A DNA stretch of 64,000 nucleotides from Chryseobacterium balustinum (GTDB lineage: Bacteria; Bacteroidota; Bacteroidia; Flavobacteriales; Weeksellaceae). Positions 42,120 to 50,712 of this stretch are shown here, one piece after another (positions within the stretch are counted from its first letter, which is position 1; each line of letters opens with the position of its first letter). A program made the position numbers and the translations under genes. The stretch is taken from the NCBI RefSeq assembly GCF_900168205.1, contig NZ_FUZE01000017.1, forward strand, positions 1-64,000. Direction: 5' to 3'. The notes beneath the pieces are model-generated. The model ran no database searches, was not told the origin of the DNA, and saw only the letters and a program-made list of their open reading frames with translations.

Positions 42120-44105
42120 ATGACTTTCCAAGAACAGATACAGCAAGGTATTCCTAATCAATTACCTCAGCCAAAACCATATGAAACGAATATCAATCAT
42201 GCTCCGAAACGTAAAGAGATCTTAACGGATGAAGAGAAAAAATTAGCATTAAAGAATGCCTTACGCTATTTCGACCCAAAATTCCATGCAGAATTAATTC
42301 AAGAATTTAAAAAAGAACTCGATGAGTTCGGAAGGATTTATATGTATCGTTTTCGTCCTGATTACGAGATGAAAGCGAGAGACATTGCAGAATATCCCGG
42401 AAAATCTGAGCAGGCAAAAGCGATTATGCTGATGATTCAAAATAATTTGGATTATGCGGTGGCGCAACATCCACACGAATTGATCACTTACGGTGGAAAT
42501 GGTGCGGTATTCTCCAATTGGGCGCAATATTTATTGACAATGAAATATCTGTCTGAAATGACAGACGAACAGACCTTAACAATGTATTCAGGACATCCGA
42601 TGGGATTATTTCCTTCTCATAAAGATGCACCAAGAGTGGTGGTGACCAACGGAATGATGATCCCGAATTACTCTAAACCTGATGATTGGGAAAAATTCAA
42701 TGCATTGGGTGTGACGCAGTACGGACAAATGACGGCAGGATCTTATATGTACATCGGGCCACAAGGAATTGTTCATGGAACTACGATCACAGTTTTGAAT
42801 GCTTTCAGAAAAATAAATAAAGAACCAAAAGGCGGACTTTTCGTTACCTCTGGTTTAGGTGGAATGAGTGGAGCGCAGCCAAAAGCAGGAAATATTGCGG
42901 GTTGTGTTACCGTAATTGCAGAAGTGAATCCGAAAATTACCAAAATCCGTCATGATCAGGGGTGGGTGAATGAAATCCACGAAAACCTTGATGAATTGGT
43001 TGCAAGAGTGAGAAAAGCGCAGGAAAATCAAGAAGTGGTTTCTCTGGCTTATCTTGGAAATATTGTTGAGGTTTGGGAAAAATTTGATCAGGAAAATTTA
43101 AGAATTGATATTGGTTCAGACCAGACCTCACTTCATAATCCTTGGGCGGGAGGTTATTACCCAGTTGGACAAAGTTTTGAGGAATCAAACACGATGATGG
43201 CAGAAAACCCTGAATTATTCAAAGAAAAAGTTCAGGAAACTTTGAGAAGACACGCTGCGGCCATCAATAAACATACCGAAAAAGGAACCTATTTCTTCGA
43301 TTACGGAAACGCATTTTTATTGGAAGCTTCAAGAGCTGGAGCCGATGTAATGTCTGAGAATCCGACGTTGGGAAGAGAGTTTAAATGGCCTTCTTATGTT
43401 CAGGATATTATGGGACCGATGTGTTTCGATTATGGTTTTGGACCGTTCCGTTGGGTTTGTACAAGCGGAAATCCTGAAGATTTACAGAAAACAGATGAAA
43501 TTGCTTGCCAAGTTTTAGAGGAAATGATTCAAAATTCTCCTGAAGAGATTCAACAGCAAATGAAGGATAATATTCAGTGGATCAAAGGGGCACAGGAAAA
43601 TAAATTGGTGGTTGGTTCACAGGCGAGAATTTTGTATGCCGATGCGGAAGGAAGAATGAAGATCGCTGAAGCCTTCAACAAAGCCATTAAAAATGGAGAG
43701 ATCGGAGCGGTAGTTTTGGGTAGAGATCATCACGATGTTTCGGGGACAGATTCGCCGTACAGAGAGACTTCCAATATTTATGACGGTTCGAGATTTACGG
43801 CAGACATGGCAATTCACAATGTGATTGGCGATAGTTTCCGTGGGGCGACTTGGGTTTCTATTCACAATGGAGGTGGTGTTGGTTGGGGTGAAGTGATCAA
43901 CGGTGGTTTCGGAATGTTATTGGATGGAAGCGATGATGCCGACAGAAGATTAAAATCTATGCTTTTCTGGGACGTCAACAACGGAATTTCAAGACGAAGC
44001 TGGGCAAGAAATGAAGGTGCTGTTTTTGCGATTAAAAGAGCTATGGAAGCTGAGCCGAATTTGAAGGTGACGTTGCCGAATTTTGTAGATGAGAGTCTTT
44101 TTTAA
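42120..44105 (+). CDS. hutU: Urocanate hydratase
   Basis: 661 residues, within the long form of the family. Converts urocanate to imidazolonepropionate in histidine degradation with bound NAD+. Landmarks: YGGNGAVFSNWAQY, MYSGHPMGLFPSH, TSGLGGMSGAQPKA (NAD-binding glycine-rich loop), CFDYGFGPFRWVCTSG and GGGVGWGEVINGGFGM. No other hut gene is in the window, so the pathway is split or incomplete here. Followed by a dispersed repeat and a strong terminator. Confidence 0.96.
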   Translation: MTFQEQIQQGIPNQLPQPKPYETNINHAPKRKEILTDEEKKLALKNALRYFDPKFHAELIQEFKKELDEFGRIYMYRFRPDYEMKARDIAEYPGKSEQAKAIMLMIQNNLDYAVAQHPHELITYGGNGAVFSNWAQYLLTMKYLSEMTDEQTLTMYSGHPMGLFPSHKDAPRVVVTNGMMIPNYSKPDDWEKFNALGVTQYGQMTAGSYMYIGPQGIVHGTTITVLNAFRKINKEPKGGLFVTSGLGGMSGAQPKAGNIAGCVTVIAEVNPKITKIRHDQGWVNEIHENLDELVARVRKAQENQEVVSLAYLGNIVEVWEKFDQENLRIDIGSDQTSLHNPWAGGYYPVGQSFEESNTMMAENPELFKEKVQETLRRHAAAINKHTEKGTYFFDYGNAFLLEASRAGADVMSENPTLGREFKWPSYVQDIMGPMCFDYGFGPFRWVCTSGNPEDLQKTDEIACQVLEEMIQNSPEEIQQQMKDNIQWIKGAQENKLVVGSQARILYADAEGRMKIAEAFNKAIKNGEIGAVVLGRDHHDVSGTDSPYRETSNIYDGSRFTADMAIHNVIGDSFRGATWVSIHNGGGVGWGEVINGGFGMLLDGSDDADRRLKSMLFWDVNNGISRRSWARNEGAVFAIKRAMEAEPNLKVTLPNFVDESLF

Positions 44106-44150
44106 TTTTAGAATTTGAAAATGAGTTAATTTGAAAATGATAAAGCAATC

Positions 44151-44192
44151 CGTCACTTCGAGTAGCTTTTAAAAAAAGCGTATCGAGAAGTT
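44151..44192. repeat. Dispersed imperfect palindrome, copy 2
   Basis: CGTCACTTCGAGTAG, an inner GCTTTT/AAAGC stem, then TATCGAGAAGTT. It matches the outer arms of 171-214 in the opposite orientation. Confidence 0.75.
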
Positions 44193-44201
44193 ATTGTATT
44201 G

Positions 44202-44239
44202 AAAAAGAAAAACCTGCCTCACAGCAGGTTTTTCTTTTT
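44202..44239 (+). terminator. Terminator of hutU
   Basis: Sixteen-pair stem AAAAAGAAAAACCTGC / GCAGGTTTTTCTTTTT with loop CTCACA. An inverted copy with loop TGTGAG is at 45189-45214. A further GCGCGGAT / ATCCGTGC hairpin lies at 44246-44266. Confidence 0.85.
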
Positions 44240-44348
44240 ATGATAGCGCGGATCTTTAATCCGTGCTTTATTCTTGCTCACAGATTGCAAATCCGCGAGA
44301 TCGGGAAAAAATTATCCATACTTTATTCCGACACTTAAAAATAATTCC

Positions 44349-44356
44349 TACTTTTG
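44349..44356 (+). promoter_or_regulatory. -7 box for the DUF6624 gene
   Basis: TACTTTTG fits TAnnTTTG, 24 bp upstream of the ATG at 44381. Confidence 0.45.
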
Positions 44357-44380
44357 GGAGCAATTAATTTTTAACAAAAA

Positions 44381-45010
44381 ATGGTCAACCTATTTTGGGA
44401 TATGACACAAAAAATAGAAATGAAAATAAAAAAAATAGTATTTAGCATATTAACCGCTCTTGTTTTAATTATATCAATATTCCTTTATATGAATAGGGAT
44501 AAATTTGTTTATGTAGGTTCAGTAGATATTATTGAAGTCGATTGTAGCAAAAAACTTCAAATCTTGAGCGAAGTTTTAGAAAGTGACCAAAGGATTAGAA
44601 AAGCAAATGAACCCATCAAATACGCTAAAGAAGATCATAGGAATCAAGAATTAGTCATTAGCATTATTGAAAAGTGTGGTATGCCAACATTAAAGGAGGT
44701 GGGTCAAAAACGAATGGATGCAATATGGTTGGGACTGCAACATAGTACTGAAGAAATCAGAAAAAAGTATTTTCCACAAATAGAGAAAGCGGTAAAAAAT
44801 GGAGACTTATCTAAACAACAATACGCATTGATGAAAGATAGGATATTAATGGACGAAGGAACCCCCCAAATATATGGTTCACAAATAGAAAATGGTAAAT
44901 TGTATAAATTAGAAAATCCTAAAACTGTGAACGAAAGAAGAAAAGAAATGGGATTGGAACCAATAGAGGATTATTTAAAGAATTTCAATATTCAGTTCAA
45001 TCCGAATTAA
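44381..45010 (+). CDS. DUF6624-like membrane-anchored protein
   Basis: 209 residues from ATG 44381; ATG 44420 (MKIKKIVFSILTALVL) is an equally good start. One N-terminal membrane helix, then a soluble domain with the pattern ESDQRIR, IIEKCGMPTLKEVGQKRMDA, LGLQHSTEEIRKKYFPQIE, YALMKDRILMDEGTPQIYGSQIE and ERRKEMGLEP, which fits DUF6624. Function unknown. Such genes turn up in variable polymorphic-toxin or immunity neighbourhoods, but nothing here proves that. Low GC. Confidence 0.8.
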   Translation: MVNLFWDMTQKIEMKIKKIVFSILTALVLIISIFLYMNRDKFVYVGSVDIIEVDCSKKLQILSEVLESDQRIRKANEPIKYAKEDHRNQELVISIIEKCGMPTLKEVGQKRMDAIWLGLQHSTEEIRKKYFPQIEKAVKNGDLSKQQYALMKDRILMDEGTPQIYGSQIENGKLYKLENPKTVNERRKEMGLEPIEDYLKNFNIQFNPN

Positions 45011-45188
45011 CAACACAACATATAATCACTAGACAACTCCGGTCATAATTAAATGGAGTATGTCTCTCCCATTGGTGCGAACATCTTGCTCATACTCACT
45101 CAATTTAGTTTAAGACACGAGCTTGAAGCTCGCGGCAGCGAAGTATAACGCAGAAATATTCATGTTCAAAAAACCTTAGAAAGTATGG

Positions 45189-45214
45189 AAAAACCTGCTG
45201 TGAGGCAGGTTTTT
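45189..45214 (+). terminator. Terminator after the DUF6624 gene
   Basis: Stem AAAAACCTGC / GCAGGTTTTT with loop TGTGAG and a T-rich tail; an inverted copy of the hutU terminator core. The gap 45011-45303 also holds hairpin CGAGCTTGAAGCTCG at 45118-45132 and 11-bp inverted repeats ATACTCACTCA / TGAGTGAGTAT at 45092 and 45263. Confidence 0.8.
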
Positions 45215-45303
45215 GTTTTATTTTTTTGAGGGTAGAAATGCCCAACCATTTTATAAACAGTATGAGTGAGTATACCATCAATAACTGTCAAAGGTGCCGT
45301 TTA

Positions 45304-46152
45304 TTAATCCTCAGGTTCTATATAAACTATCGTATCATCAAATTTACATTTTGAATTTAAAAGTTTATAATTTTCAATTTGTTTCGTATTTAGTTGCTGT
45401 GGAGAATAGCCTATTAACCTTAAATTGGGGTTTGTAATTATTTCATTTGGAATGTTTTTAATTTCCGTTTCCATAATATACAATTCAGTAAGTTCATTAA
45501 GATTTTGAAAACTTTCAGGAATTTCATTGATCATATTGGCTCTTAAGTACAACACTTGTAAAGCCTTGTTGTTTTTATGTAATGTTGGTAAAACTTCAAT
45601 TTTATTTCGATTAAAATCTAATAAAAAAAGACTTTCCATATTGAAAATATCCTCAGTTATTTTATTTATTTCATTTCTACCTAAATGCAGGAATTTTAAA
45701 TATTTTAGTTCCGAAATATTTTCGGGTAATGCTTTTAATTTATTATTGTTAGCAACCAATTTTCGTAGGTTTGAAAGCTTGTGAAAGTTTTTTGGAAAAT
45801 ACTCAATTTTATTAAAAGCAATAATAAGATTCTCTAGATTTGTTAGTTTAGAAATAGATTCAGGTAGTTTTTCAATTTGATTGTCTACTAACCACAGTTC
45901 GTAAATGTTTTTAAGATTACCAATTTTTTCAGGGATTTCCTTTATATTGTTTTGTTTTAAATCTAGTATTTCTAAGTTTTTACATTTTAAAATTATCTCT
46001 GGAAATGTACTTAGATTTTGATTGGATAAATTTATAGCATATACTAAATCAGGACTTTTTTCAATTTCATTTATTGAATAATAGGTTTTACCTTTTTGTG
46101 CTGAAATAGCGATTGAAATTAAAAATAAAATATTGATGTAAAGTGCTCTCAT
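45304..46152 (-). CDS. Secreted leucine-rich-repeat protein
   Basis: 282 residues with a signal peptide (YINILFLISIAISAQ). Residues about 35-235 form eight to nine leucine-rich repeats of 23 residues with the bacterial pattern L-x-x-L-x-L-x-x-N-x-I-x-x-I/L-P (NLEILDLKQNNIKEIPEKIG, NLENLIIAFNKIEYFPKNF). It is exported and probably a binding protein; no catalytic domain or T9SS sorting domain was found. AT-rich like its neighbours. Confidence 0.85.
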   Translation of the reverse strand: MRALYINILFLISIAISAQKGKTYYSINEIEKSPDLVYAINLSNQNLSTFPEIILKCKNLEILDLKQNNIKEIPEKIGNLKNIYELWLVDNQIEKLPESISKLTNLENLIIAFNKIEYFPKNFHKLSNLRKLVANNNKLKALPENISELKYLKFLHLGRNEINKITEDIFNMESLFLLDFNRNKIEVLPTLHKNNKALQVLYLRANMINEIPESFQNLNELTELYIMETEIKNIPNEIITNPNLRLIGYSPQQLNTKQIENYKLLNSKCKFDDTIVYIEPED

Positions 46153-46273
46153 ATTTCTTTTACTAACATTTTAAGTAATGTCTTGGTTAATCCAAATTAT
46201 GATTTCAAAAATAAGCAAAATTGTATTAAAAATTTTTCATAACAAGAAAATTAAAATATTCCTTTTTTAAAAT

Positions 46274-46346
46274 AAGAAGTATTTAAAAGTTTTAAAATAC
46301 TTCTTATAATTTCATAATTGATTATATTTGTATCAATAAATGATAC
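46274..46346 (+). promoter_or_regulatory. Promoter and likely operator of the toxin-antitoxin pair
   Basis: -7 box TATATTTG (46323-46330) overlaps by one base an inverted repeat GTATCA-N5-TGATAC (46330-46346) that sits at the expected transcription start. Further upstream is an 11-bp inverted repeat AAGAAGTATTT / AAATACTTCTT (46274-46305). Both are good candidates for antitoxin binding and autorepression. Confidence 0.6.
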
Positions 46347-46362
46347 TTAAAAATATAAAATT

Positions 46363-46707
46363 ATGATCGCAGAAATAGAAAAATACATCGAGATTCAAAA
46401 TAATATTGATGAGATTCTGAAAAATTCTCCTTTCAAAATGTCTTATATTATTGAGAAATCAGGAATTAAGAAACCTACTTTTTTCAAAAAGCTAAAAGAA
46501 AAAAGATTCACACCGGAAGAACTTTTAGTAATTTCAAAAACCATAGAGCTAAAACAATGGCGCAACGAAACCAAAGAAGAAATTTTGGAGTCTTTGAAAC
46601 GCTCTGAAAAAGATTTTAAAAACGGGAGAGTTCATGATTACAAAGATGTTATGGAAGCTACAAGATTACGTTTAGAAAAATACAGAAATGAAAATAAACT
46701 TCTCTGA
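46363..46707 (+). CDS. Antitoxin of a RelE/ParE module
   Basis: 114 residues. The first 70 have a helix-turn-helix of the Cro/Xre kind (MSYIIEKSGIKKPTFFKKLKE, FTPEELLVISKTIEL). The last 45 are charged and helical (EEILESLKRSEKDFKNGRVH, DVMEATRLRLEKYR), the usual toxin-wrapping tail. The stop overlaps the toxin start by 20 bp. Should neutralise the toxin and repress the shared promoter. Confidence 0.82.
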   Translation: MIAEIEKYIEIQNNIDEILKNSPFKMSYIIEKSGIKKPTFFKKLKEKRFTPEELLVISKTIELKQWRNETKEEILESLKRSEKDFKNGRVHDYKDVMEATRLRLEKYRNENKLL

Positions 46708-46984
46708 TGAATCACTTGCAGATTTAAGAAATATTGAAGAATATCTTCTTGAAAAATGGAATGACAAAATTTATGATGATTTTCTAACAAAATTCGCAGA
46801 AATCATCGAAATAATTTCTGCGGGAAATGTGGTTTTTCAAAAATATGAGAATACAGATTATCACAAGATTTTAATTACAAAACACAATACTCTCATCTAT
46901 ACTATTGAAAATAATGTTTTAAAGATTATTAAAATCCTTCAAAACTTCCAAGATCCTGATAACAATTACGAATCACTGAAATAA
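46688..46984 (+). CDS. RelE/ParE superfamily toxin
   Basis: 98 residues: MKINFSDESLADLRNIEEYL and NTLIYTIENNVLKIIKILQN fit the ParE/RelE plasmid-stabilisation fold. The middle NTDYHKILITKHNTLIY is the typical strand pair. Whether it targets gyrase or mRNA cannot be told. ATG 46688 lies inside the antitoxin gene in another frame, indicating coupled translation. Confidence 0.85.
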   Translation: MKINFSDESLADLRNIEEYLLEKWNDKIYDDFLTKFAEIIEIISAGNVVFQKYENTDYHKILITKHNTLIYTIENNVLKIIKILQNFQDPDNNYESLK

Positions 46985-47000
46985 TACTCAAAAACTAAAC

Positions 47001-47759
47001 ATGAAAAAAATAGGCATCATCGGCTGTGGCTGGCTCGGAAATCACATTGCAGAACGATTATCAAACCAATATGAAATCTTTGCAACCACGACTACAGAAT
47101 CAAAGATTGAACATCTACAATCTAAAGGATATCACACCACTTTAGTCAGTTTTCCTAATGAATTGAATCCAGAGATGAAAGAATGGGATGCAGTAAAAAA
47201 ACTGGACGCTATTATCATCAGTGTTCCGTTTTCGGGGATCAGAGGTGCTCAAATTCCTATGAATGATAAACGTGAAAACTTGCTGAATTTTCTTGGAAAT
47301 TTTAAAGGTCAATTGTTTTTGACAAGTTCGACGGGCGTTTATCCTGAAACTGAAAAAGATTTTACAGAAGACGATAAACCTGCACAAGAAGTAGAAAGTG
47401 AAAGTTTTATTTTAGATAAATTTCCACAGACTAATATTTTAAGATTGGCTGGATTGATGGGAGATCAGAGACTTTTGAAGAATTACAATATTTCAAATTT
47501 AGATCTATTAGTGAATCATATTCATTATGCAGATATTTGCTCGGTGGTAGAAAAAATGCTGGACAATCAATCTCAATCTAAAGTGTATAATGTTGTTGCG
47601 CCGATTCATCCGAATAAAGAAGAGGTGATTAATGCTCAGAAAGATCTGCCATATTCGGGAGATCGAACGACAACAGGAAGAACAATATCGCCGTCAAAAT
47701 TAATGTCAGAGGTGGATTTTGAATTTCAATATCCTGACCCGAGATATTTTCATGTGTAG
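47001..47759 (+). CDS. NAD(P)-binding epimerase-like protein
   Basis: 252 residues beginning with a Rossmann motif IGIIGCGWLGNHIAERL, then LFLTSSTGVYPE (Ser and Tyr at the positions used by short-chain dehydrogenases/epimerases, although spacing is not classical) and NHIHYADICSVVEKML. Resembles the YeeZ group of extended SDR proteins. Substrate unknown. It starts 16 bp after the toxin gene and is probably a resident gene. Confidence 0.82.
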   Translation: MKKIGIIGCGWLGNHIAERLSNQYEIFATTTTESKIEHLQSKGYHTTLVSFPNELNPEMKEWDAVKKLDAIIISVPFSGIRGAQIPMNDKRENLLNFLGNFKGQLFLTSSTGVYPETEKDFTEDDKPAQEVESESFILDKFPQTNILRLAGLMGDQRLLKNYNISNLDLLVNHIHYADICSVVEKMLDNQSQSKVYNVVAPIHPNKEEVINAQKDLPYSGDRTTTGRTISPSKLMSEVDFEFQYPDPRYFHV

Positions 47760-47846
47760 AATTGTTTTGGAAATAATTACTGTAGCCTAAAGAAATACTC
47801 AATAATCATTTCAAAATGAAGATTAATTATTTTAATAAACCTTCTC

Positions 47847-48854
47847 GTGTATTCTAAATTTAAACCGCTCGGTTTTCTTTCCCTGTTCATTCTGATGGCA
47901 TTTTACGGTCTTCAGGATATTCAATTGATTTATCCTGATTATTTCCCGAAACCAGTTTATGATTTTAAGAAAAATCCTTTAAAACGATCTACTGTCGACT
48001 TGGGAAGAAAATTGTTTTACGATCCCATTTTATCGAGAGATCATACGATCTCATGTTCTTCGTGTCATTTGTCGAATCAGGCTTTTTCGCATGCCGGAAA
48101 TCATTTAAGCAAAGGGATTGAAGACGGAATTGGTGACCGGAATTCTCCTGCGATTTTCAATTTGGCTTGGCAGAAAACATTTATGTGGGATGGCTCGGTT
48201 GCAAATATCGATGTGCAGGCTTTAGCTCCGATTAATCATCCAAAAGAAATGGGTGAAGATATTAATGTTGCTGTTCGCAAACTCAATCAGTCAAAAGAAT
48301 ACAAAACGCTTTTCTACAAAAGTTTTGGTGACAGTTTAGCGACATCTGAACGATTGATGAAAGCGCTTTCACAGTTTCAGTTAACGATTGTTTCGGCTAA
48401 TGCGAAATATGATAAAGTAAAACAGGGAAAAGCAAAGTTTACTTCTTCCGAAAATAAAGGCTATCAGTTATTTAAACAAAATTGTAGCTCATGTCATTCT
48501 GAACCTCTTTTTTCAACCTATGAATTTAGCAATAACGGACTTCCTTTTAATCCTGAACTCAATGACAATGGAAAGTGGAACAAAACTTTTGAACCTGTAG
48601 ACAAATTGATGTTTAAAATTCCAAGTTTAAGAAATCTTACTTACACTTTTCCTTACATGCATGACGGCAGATTTAAAACGCTATATGAGGTTTTGGAACA
48701 TTATGAAAAAGGAATGGTCAAAAGCCCGACTTTAGCGAAAGAATTGCAAAAACCTATCATTTTTAATACTCAGGAAAAAGAAGATTTGCTGGCTTTTTTA
48801 GCAACCCTTAATGATTCTGTGTTGGTTTCTAATCAGGAATTTCAAAAGAAATAA
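47847..48854 (+). CDS. Di-haem cytochrome c peroxidase (MauG/CcpA family)
   Basis: 335 residues. No ATG precedes the conserved part and an in-frame TGA lies at 47817, so GTG 47847 is taken as the start. It encodes an N-terminal membrane anchor (LGFLSLFILMAFYGLQ). Two haem c motifs CSSCH at residues 70-74 and about 213-217. Landmarks VDLGRKLFYDPILSRD, RNSPAIFNLAWQ and RNLTYTFPYMHDGRF are typical. Reduces hydrogen peroxide in the periplasm using cytochrome c electrons. Confidence 0.92.
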   Translation: MYSKFKPLGFLSLFILMAFYGLQDIQLIYPDYFPKPVYDFKKNPLKRSTVDLGRKLFYDPILSRDHTISCSSCHLSNQAFSHAGNHLSKGIEDGIGDRNSPAIFNLAWQKTFMWDGSVANIDVQALAPINHPKEMGEDINVAVRKLNQSKEYKTLFYKSFGDSLATSERLMKALSQFQLTIVSANAKYDKVKQGKAKFTSSENKGYQLFKQNCSSCHSEPLFSTYEFSNNGLPFNPELNDNGKWNKTFEPVDKLMFKIPSLRNLTYTFPYMHDGRFKTLYEVLEHYEKGMVKSPTLAKELQKPIIFNTQEKEDLLAFLATLNDSVLVSNQEFQKK

Positions 48855-48869
48855 TTTTTATTGATTAAA

Positions 48870-48926
48870 ATGAAAGAAAATATTCATAGTAAACACATTA
48901 ATAGTATTGGTGGTGATGGAGATTAA
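48870..48926 (+). CDS. Very short possible peptide gene
   Basis: Eighteen codons from ATG 48870, ending IGGDGD before TAA. It lies between the peroxidase gene and its terminator. Could be chance. Confidence 0.2.
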   Translation: MKENIHSKHINSIGGDGD

Positions 48927-48931
48927 CAACA

Positions 48932-48955
48932 AAAACCTGCAGTAGCACAGGTTTT
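48932..48955 (+). terminator. Terminator of the cytochrome c peroxidase gene
   Basis: Stem AAAACCTG / CAGGTTTT, loop CAGTAGCA, followed by a long T run that reaches the stop codon of the opposite gene. Confidence 0.8.
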
Positions 48956-48962
48956 ATTTTTT

Positions 48963-49463
48963 TTATTTATTCACTAAAATATTTTCAATAGATTCCAGAA
49001 TTTCTTTTTCAACACTTTCTTCATCAAGTGTTTTCAGCGTGTAATTTTGTTCTTTCAAAGCTGCGATTCCAATACCGTTTTGGAAAATTGTATCCTGATG
49101 TACAACAATTCTTTTTAAATTTTTATCAGCAACAAACATGATATGCGGAAACTTATCGTTGGCATAAAAATTAGAATCTACGTTTCTTGAGATCTGAAGT
49201 TTGATATTGGTTTGTGAATTAATCCCTAAACCATTTTTAATTTCTTCATTAAATGAAATCTTGCAGCCAAATCCGTTTTGTCTCAACATTCTTCTGAATT
49301 CCTGCATTTTGGGATCGATGAAGTTCTTGCACAGCGTTTTAAAGCCTTCAATAAATAAATCGTCTTCGCTTTTTTGTTTCTCCAGACTTTCTTTGAGTTT
49401 TTGTTCTTCCGATTTTAAATTTGAGAATAAGGAATTAAGTCTGTTGATATTTTCTTCTTTCAT
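48963..49463 (-). CDS. Hypothetical coiled-coil protein
   Basis: 166 residues, not recognised. The first 50 form a charged coiled coil (LNSLFSNLKSEEQKLKESLE). The remainder is a mixed domain with IKLQISRNVDSNFYANDKFP and FVADKNLKRIVVHQDTIF. No signal peptide or membrane helix. Monocistronic on the minus strand. Base composition matches resident genes. Confidence 0.7.
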   Translation of the reverse strand: MKEENINRLNSLFSNLKSEEQKLKESLEKQKSEDDLFIEGFKTLCKNFIDPKMQEFRRMLRQNGFGCKISFNEEIKNGLGINSQTNIKLQISRNVDSNFYANDKFPHIMFVADKNLKRIVVHQDTIFQNGIGIAALKEQNYTLKTLDEESVEKEILESIENILVNK

Positions 49464-49557
49464 TTAAATTGTATTTTTAATGTGCTATATTTTTCAAAGA
49501 TAAAAAAAACGTAAAAAAGAATGATAATGAAAAGGCAGCTGTTGCAGATTTATACTT

Positions 49558-50079
49558 TTAATCTTGATTTAGTTCCTTTGCTTTCTTCTGAAATTCTAAA
49601 AGCGTTTCATCGATTAAAGGTACTATTTCTATAAAACTGTTGATAAGATTTAAAATATCTTCATGAATTCTTTCATCATTAAGCGGTATCCAGCCTTCCA
49701 TCAAAGTCTGTGGACCAAACTGAATGCTTACATTTTCCCACTTTTGTTCAAATTCTTTAAACTTCACTCTAAAAGAATCTGCAAAAGCACGGCTTTGTAA
49801 GGTATATCCATTGAGCTCCCTTAGTTTCAGAGCATGAATATTGTACTTAAGTATTTTTTTCGAAAAAGCTTCTTGATCTATCCAGATTCCCATAAAAATG
49901 GCAGAACCTGAATGAGGTTGTTCATCAGGATTATTTGCCCAATGCTTTTTTTGTAATCGTAAAACAACTGAGTTTAGCCAAATTCCTATTTGAATTTCCA
50001 ATCCACTTTTTTCAAGTGCTTTTGTGTCAATTACCTTTACAGCATTTTCAAATTTGTTTAAATAAATTTCATTGTTCAT
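49558..50079 (-). CDS. Hypothetical protein
   Basis: 173 residues, not recognised; soluble, mostly helical, with conserved-looking segments KSGLEIQIGIWLNSVVLRLQ, GSAIFMGIWID and FGPQTLMEGWIPLNDER. Its start overlaps the stop of the upstream VOC gene by 4 bp (ATGA), so the two are translationally coupled. Confidence 0.75.
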   Translation of the reverse strand: MNNEIYLNKFENAVKVIDTKALEKSGLEIQIGIWLNSVVLRLQKKHWANNPDEQPHSGSAIFMGIWIDQEAFSKKILKYNIHALKLRELNGYTLQSRAFADSFRVKFKEFEQKWENVSIQFGPQTLMEGWIPLNDERIHEDILNLINSFIEIVPLIDETLLEFQKKAKELNQD

Positions 50080-50528
50080 TTGTTATCAATTTTTTCTGCC
50101 AGTCCGATAAGAATCCCTTCAGGACCACGAATGTAACAAAGTTTATAAATATTTTGGTAATCAACGACTTCTTCCACAAGTTGGGCGCCATGTTTATAAA
50201 GTCTGTTGAGCGTATCGTCTAAGTCTGCAACGGCAAACATAACTCGTAAATAACCTAAGGCATTTACCGGAGCGTTGCGATGATCTTCGATTACTTTCGG
50301 ATTAATGAATCTCGAAAGTTCCAGTCTGCTGTTTCCGTCTGGGGTAACCATCATGGCAATTTCTACCGATTGATTACCAAGCCCTGTTACACGACCCGCC
50401 CATTCGCCTTCAACCATTGCTCTTCCTTCAAGCTCCAGACCAAGTTCAAGAAAAAAAGAAATCGTTTCATCGAGAGATTCTACAACGATTCCGACATTGT
50501 CCATTCTAAGTAAATTCTGTTTTTTCAT
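50076..50528 (-). CDS. VOC family (glyoxalase/bleomycin-resistance fold) protein
   Basis: 150 residues with two beta-alpha-beta-beta-beta modules: MDNVGIVVESLDETISFFLELGLELEGR and LGYLRVMFAVADLDDTLNRL, ending IYKLCYIRGPEGILIGLAEK (the last Glu is a metal ligand in this family). Possible glyoxalase-like or resistance function; substrate unknown. First gene of a two-gene operon. Confidence 0.88.
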   Translation of the reverse strand: MKKQNLLRMDNVGIVVESLDETISFFLELGLELEGRAMVEGEWAGRVTGLGNQSVEIAMMVTPDGNSRLELSRFINPKVIEDHRNAPVNALGYLRVMFAVADLDDTLNRLYKHGAQLVEEVVDYQNIYKLCYIRGPEGILIGLAEKIDNK

Positions 50529-50712
50529 AGTTTTAAAATTATAAAAAATAATCGAACTTTAATATTTGCAATCAATTGAAAATAAGGTATTTATTGGAGT
50601 TATAATAAACATTGAATAATGATTGTCAATTTTAAATCTATTATTAAGATAATCTTCAATTTTGTTTTCCAACCTTTTTATTCAATACTGCATCTTTAAT
50701 AAAAAAGAGACT

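Noticed and set aside
45092..45273. 11-bp inverted repeats as ends of a miniature transposon
   Set aside because: The arms are ATACTCACTCA and its complement, but no target duplication flanks them and the enclosed sequence is a terminator; too little to call an element.
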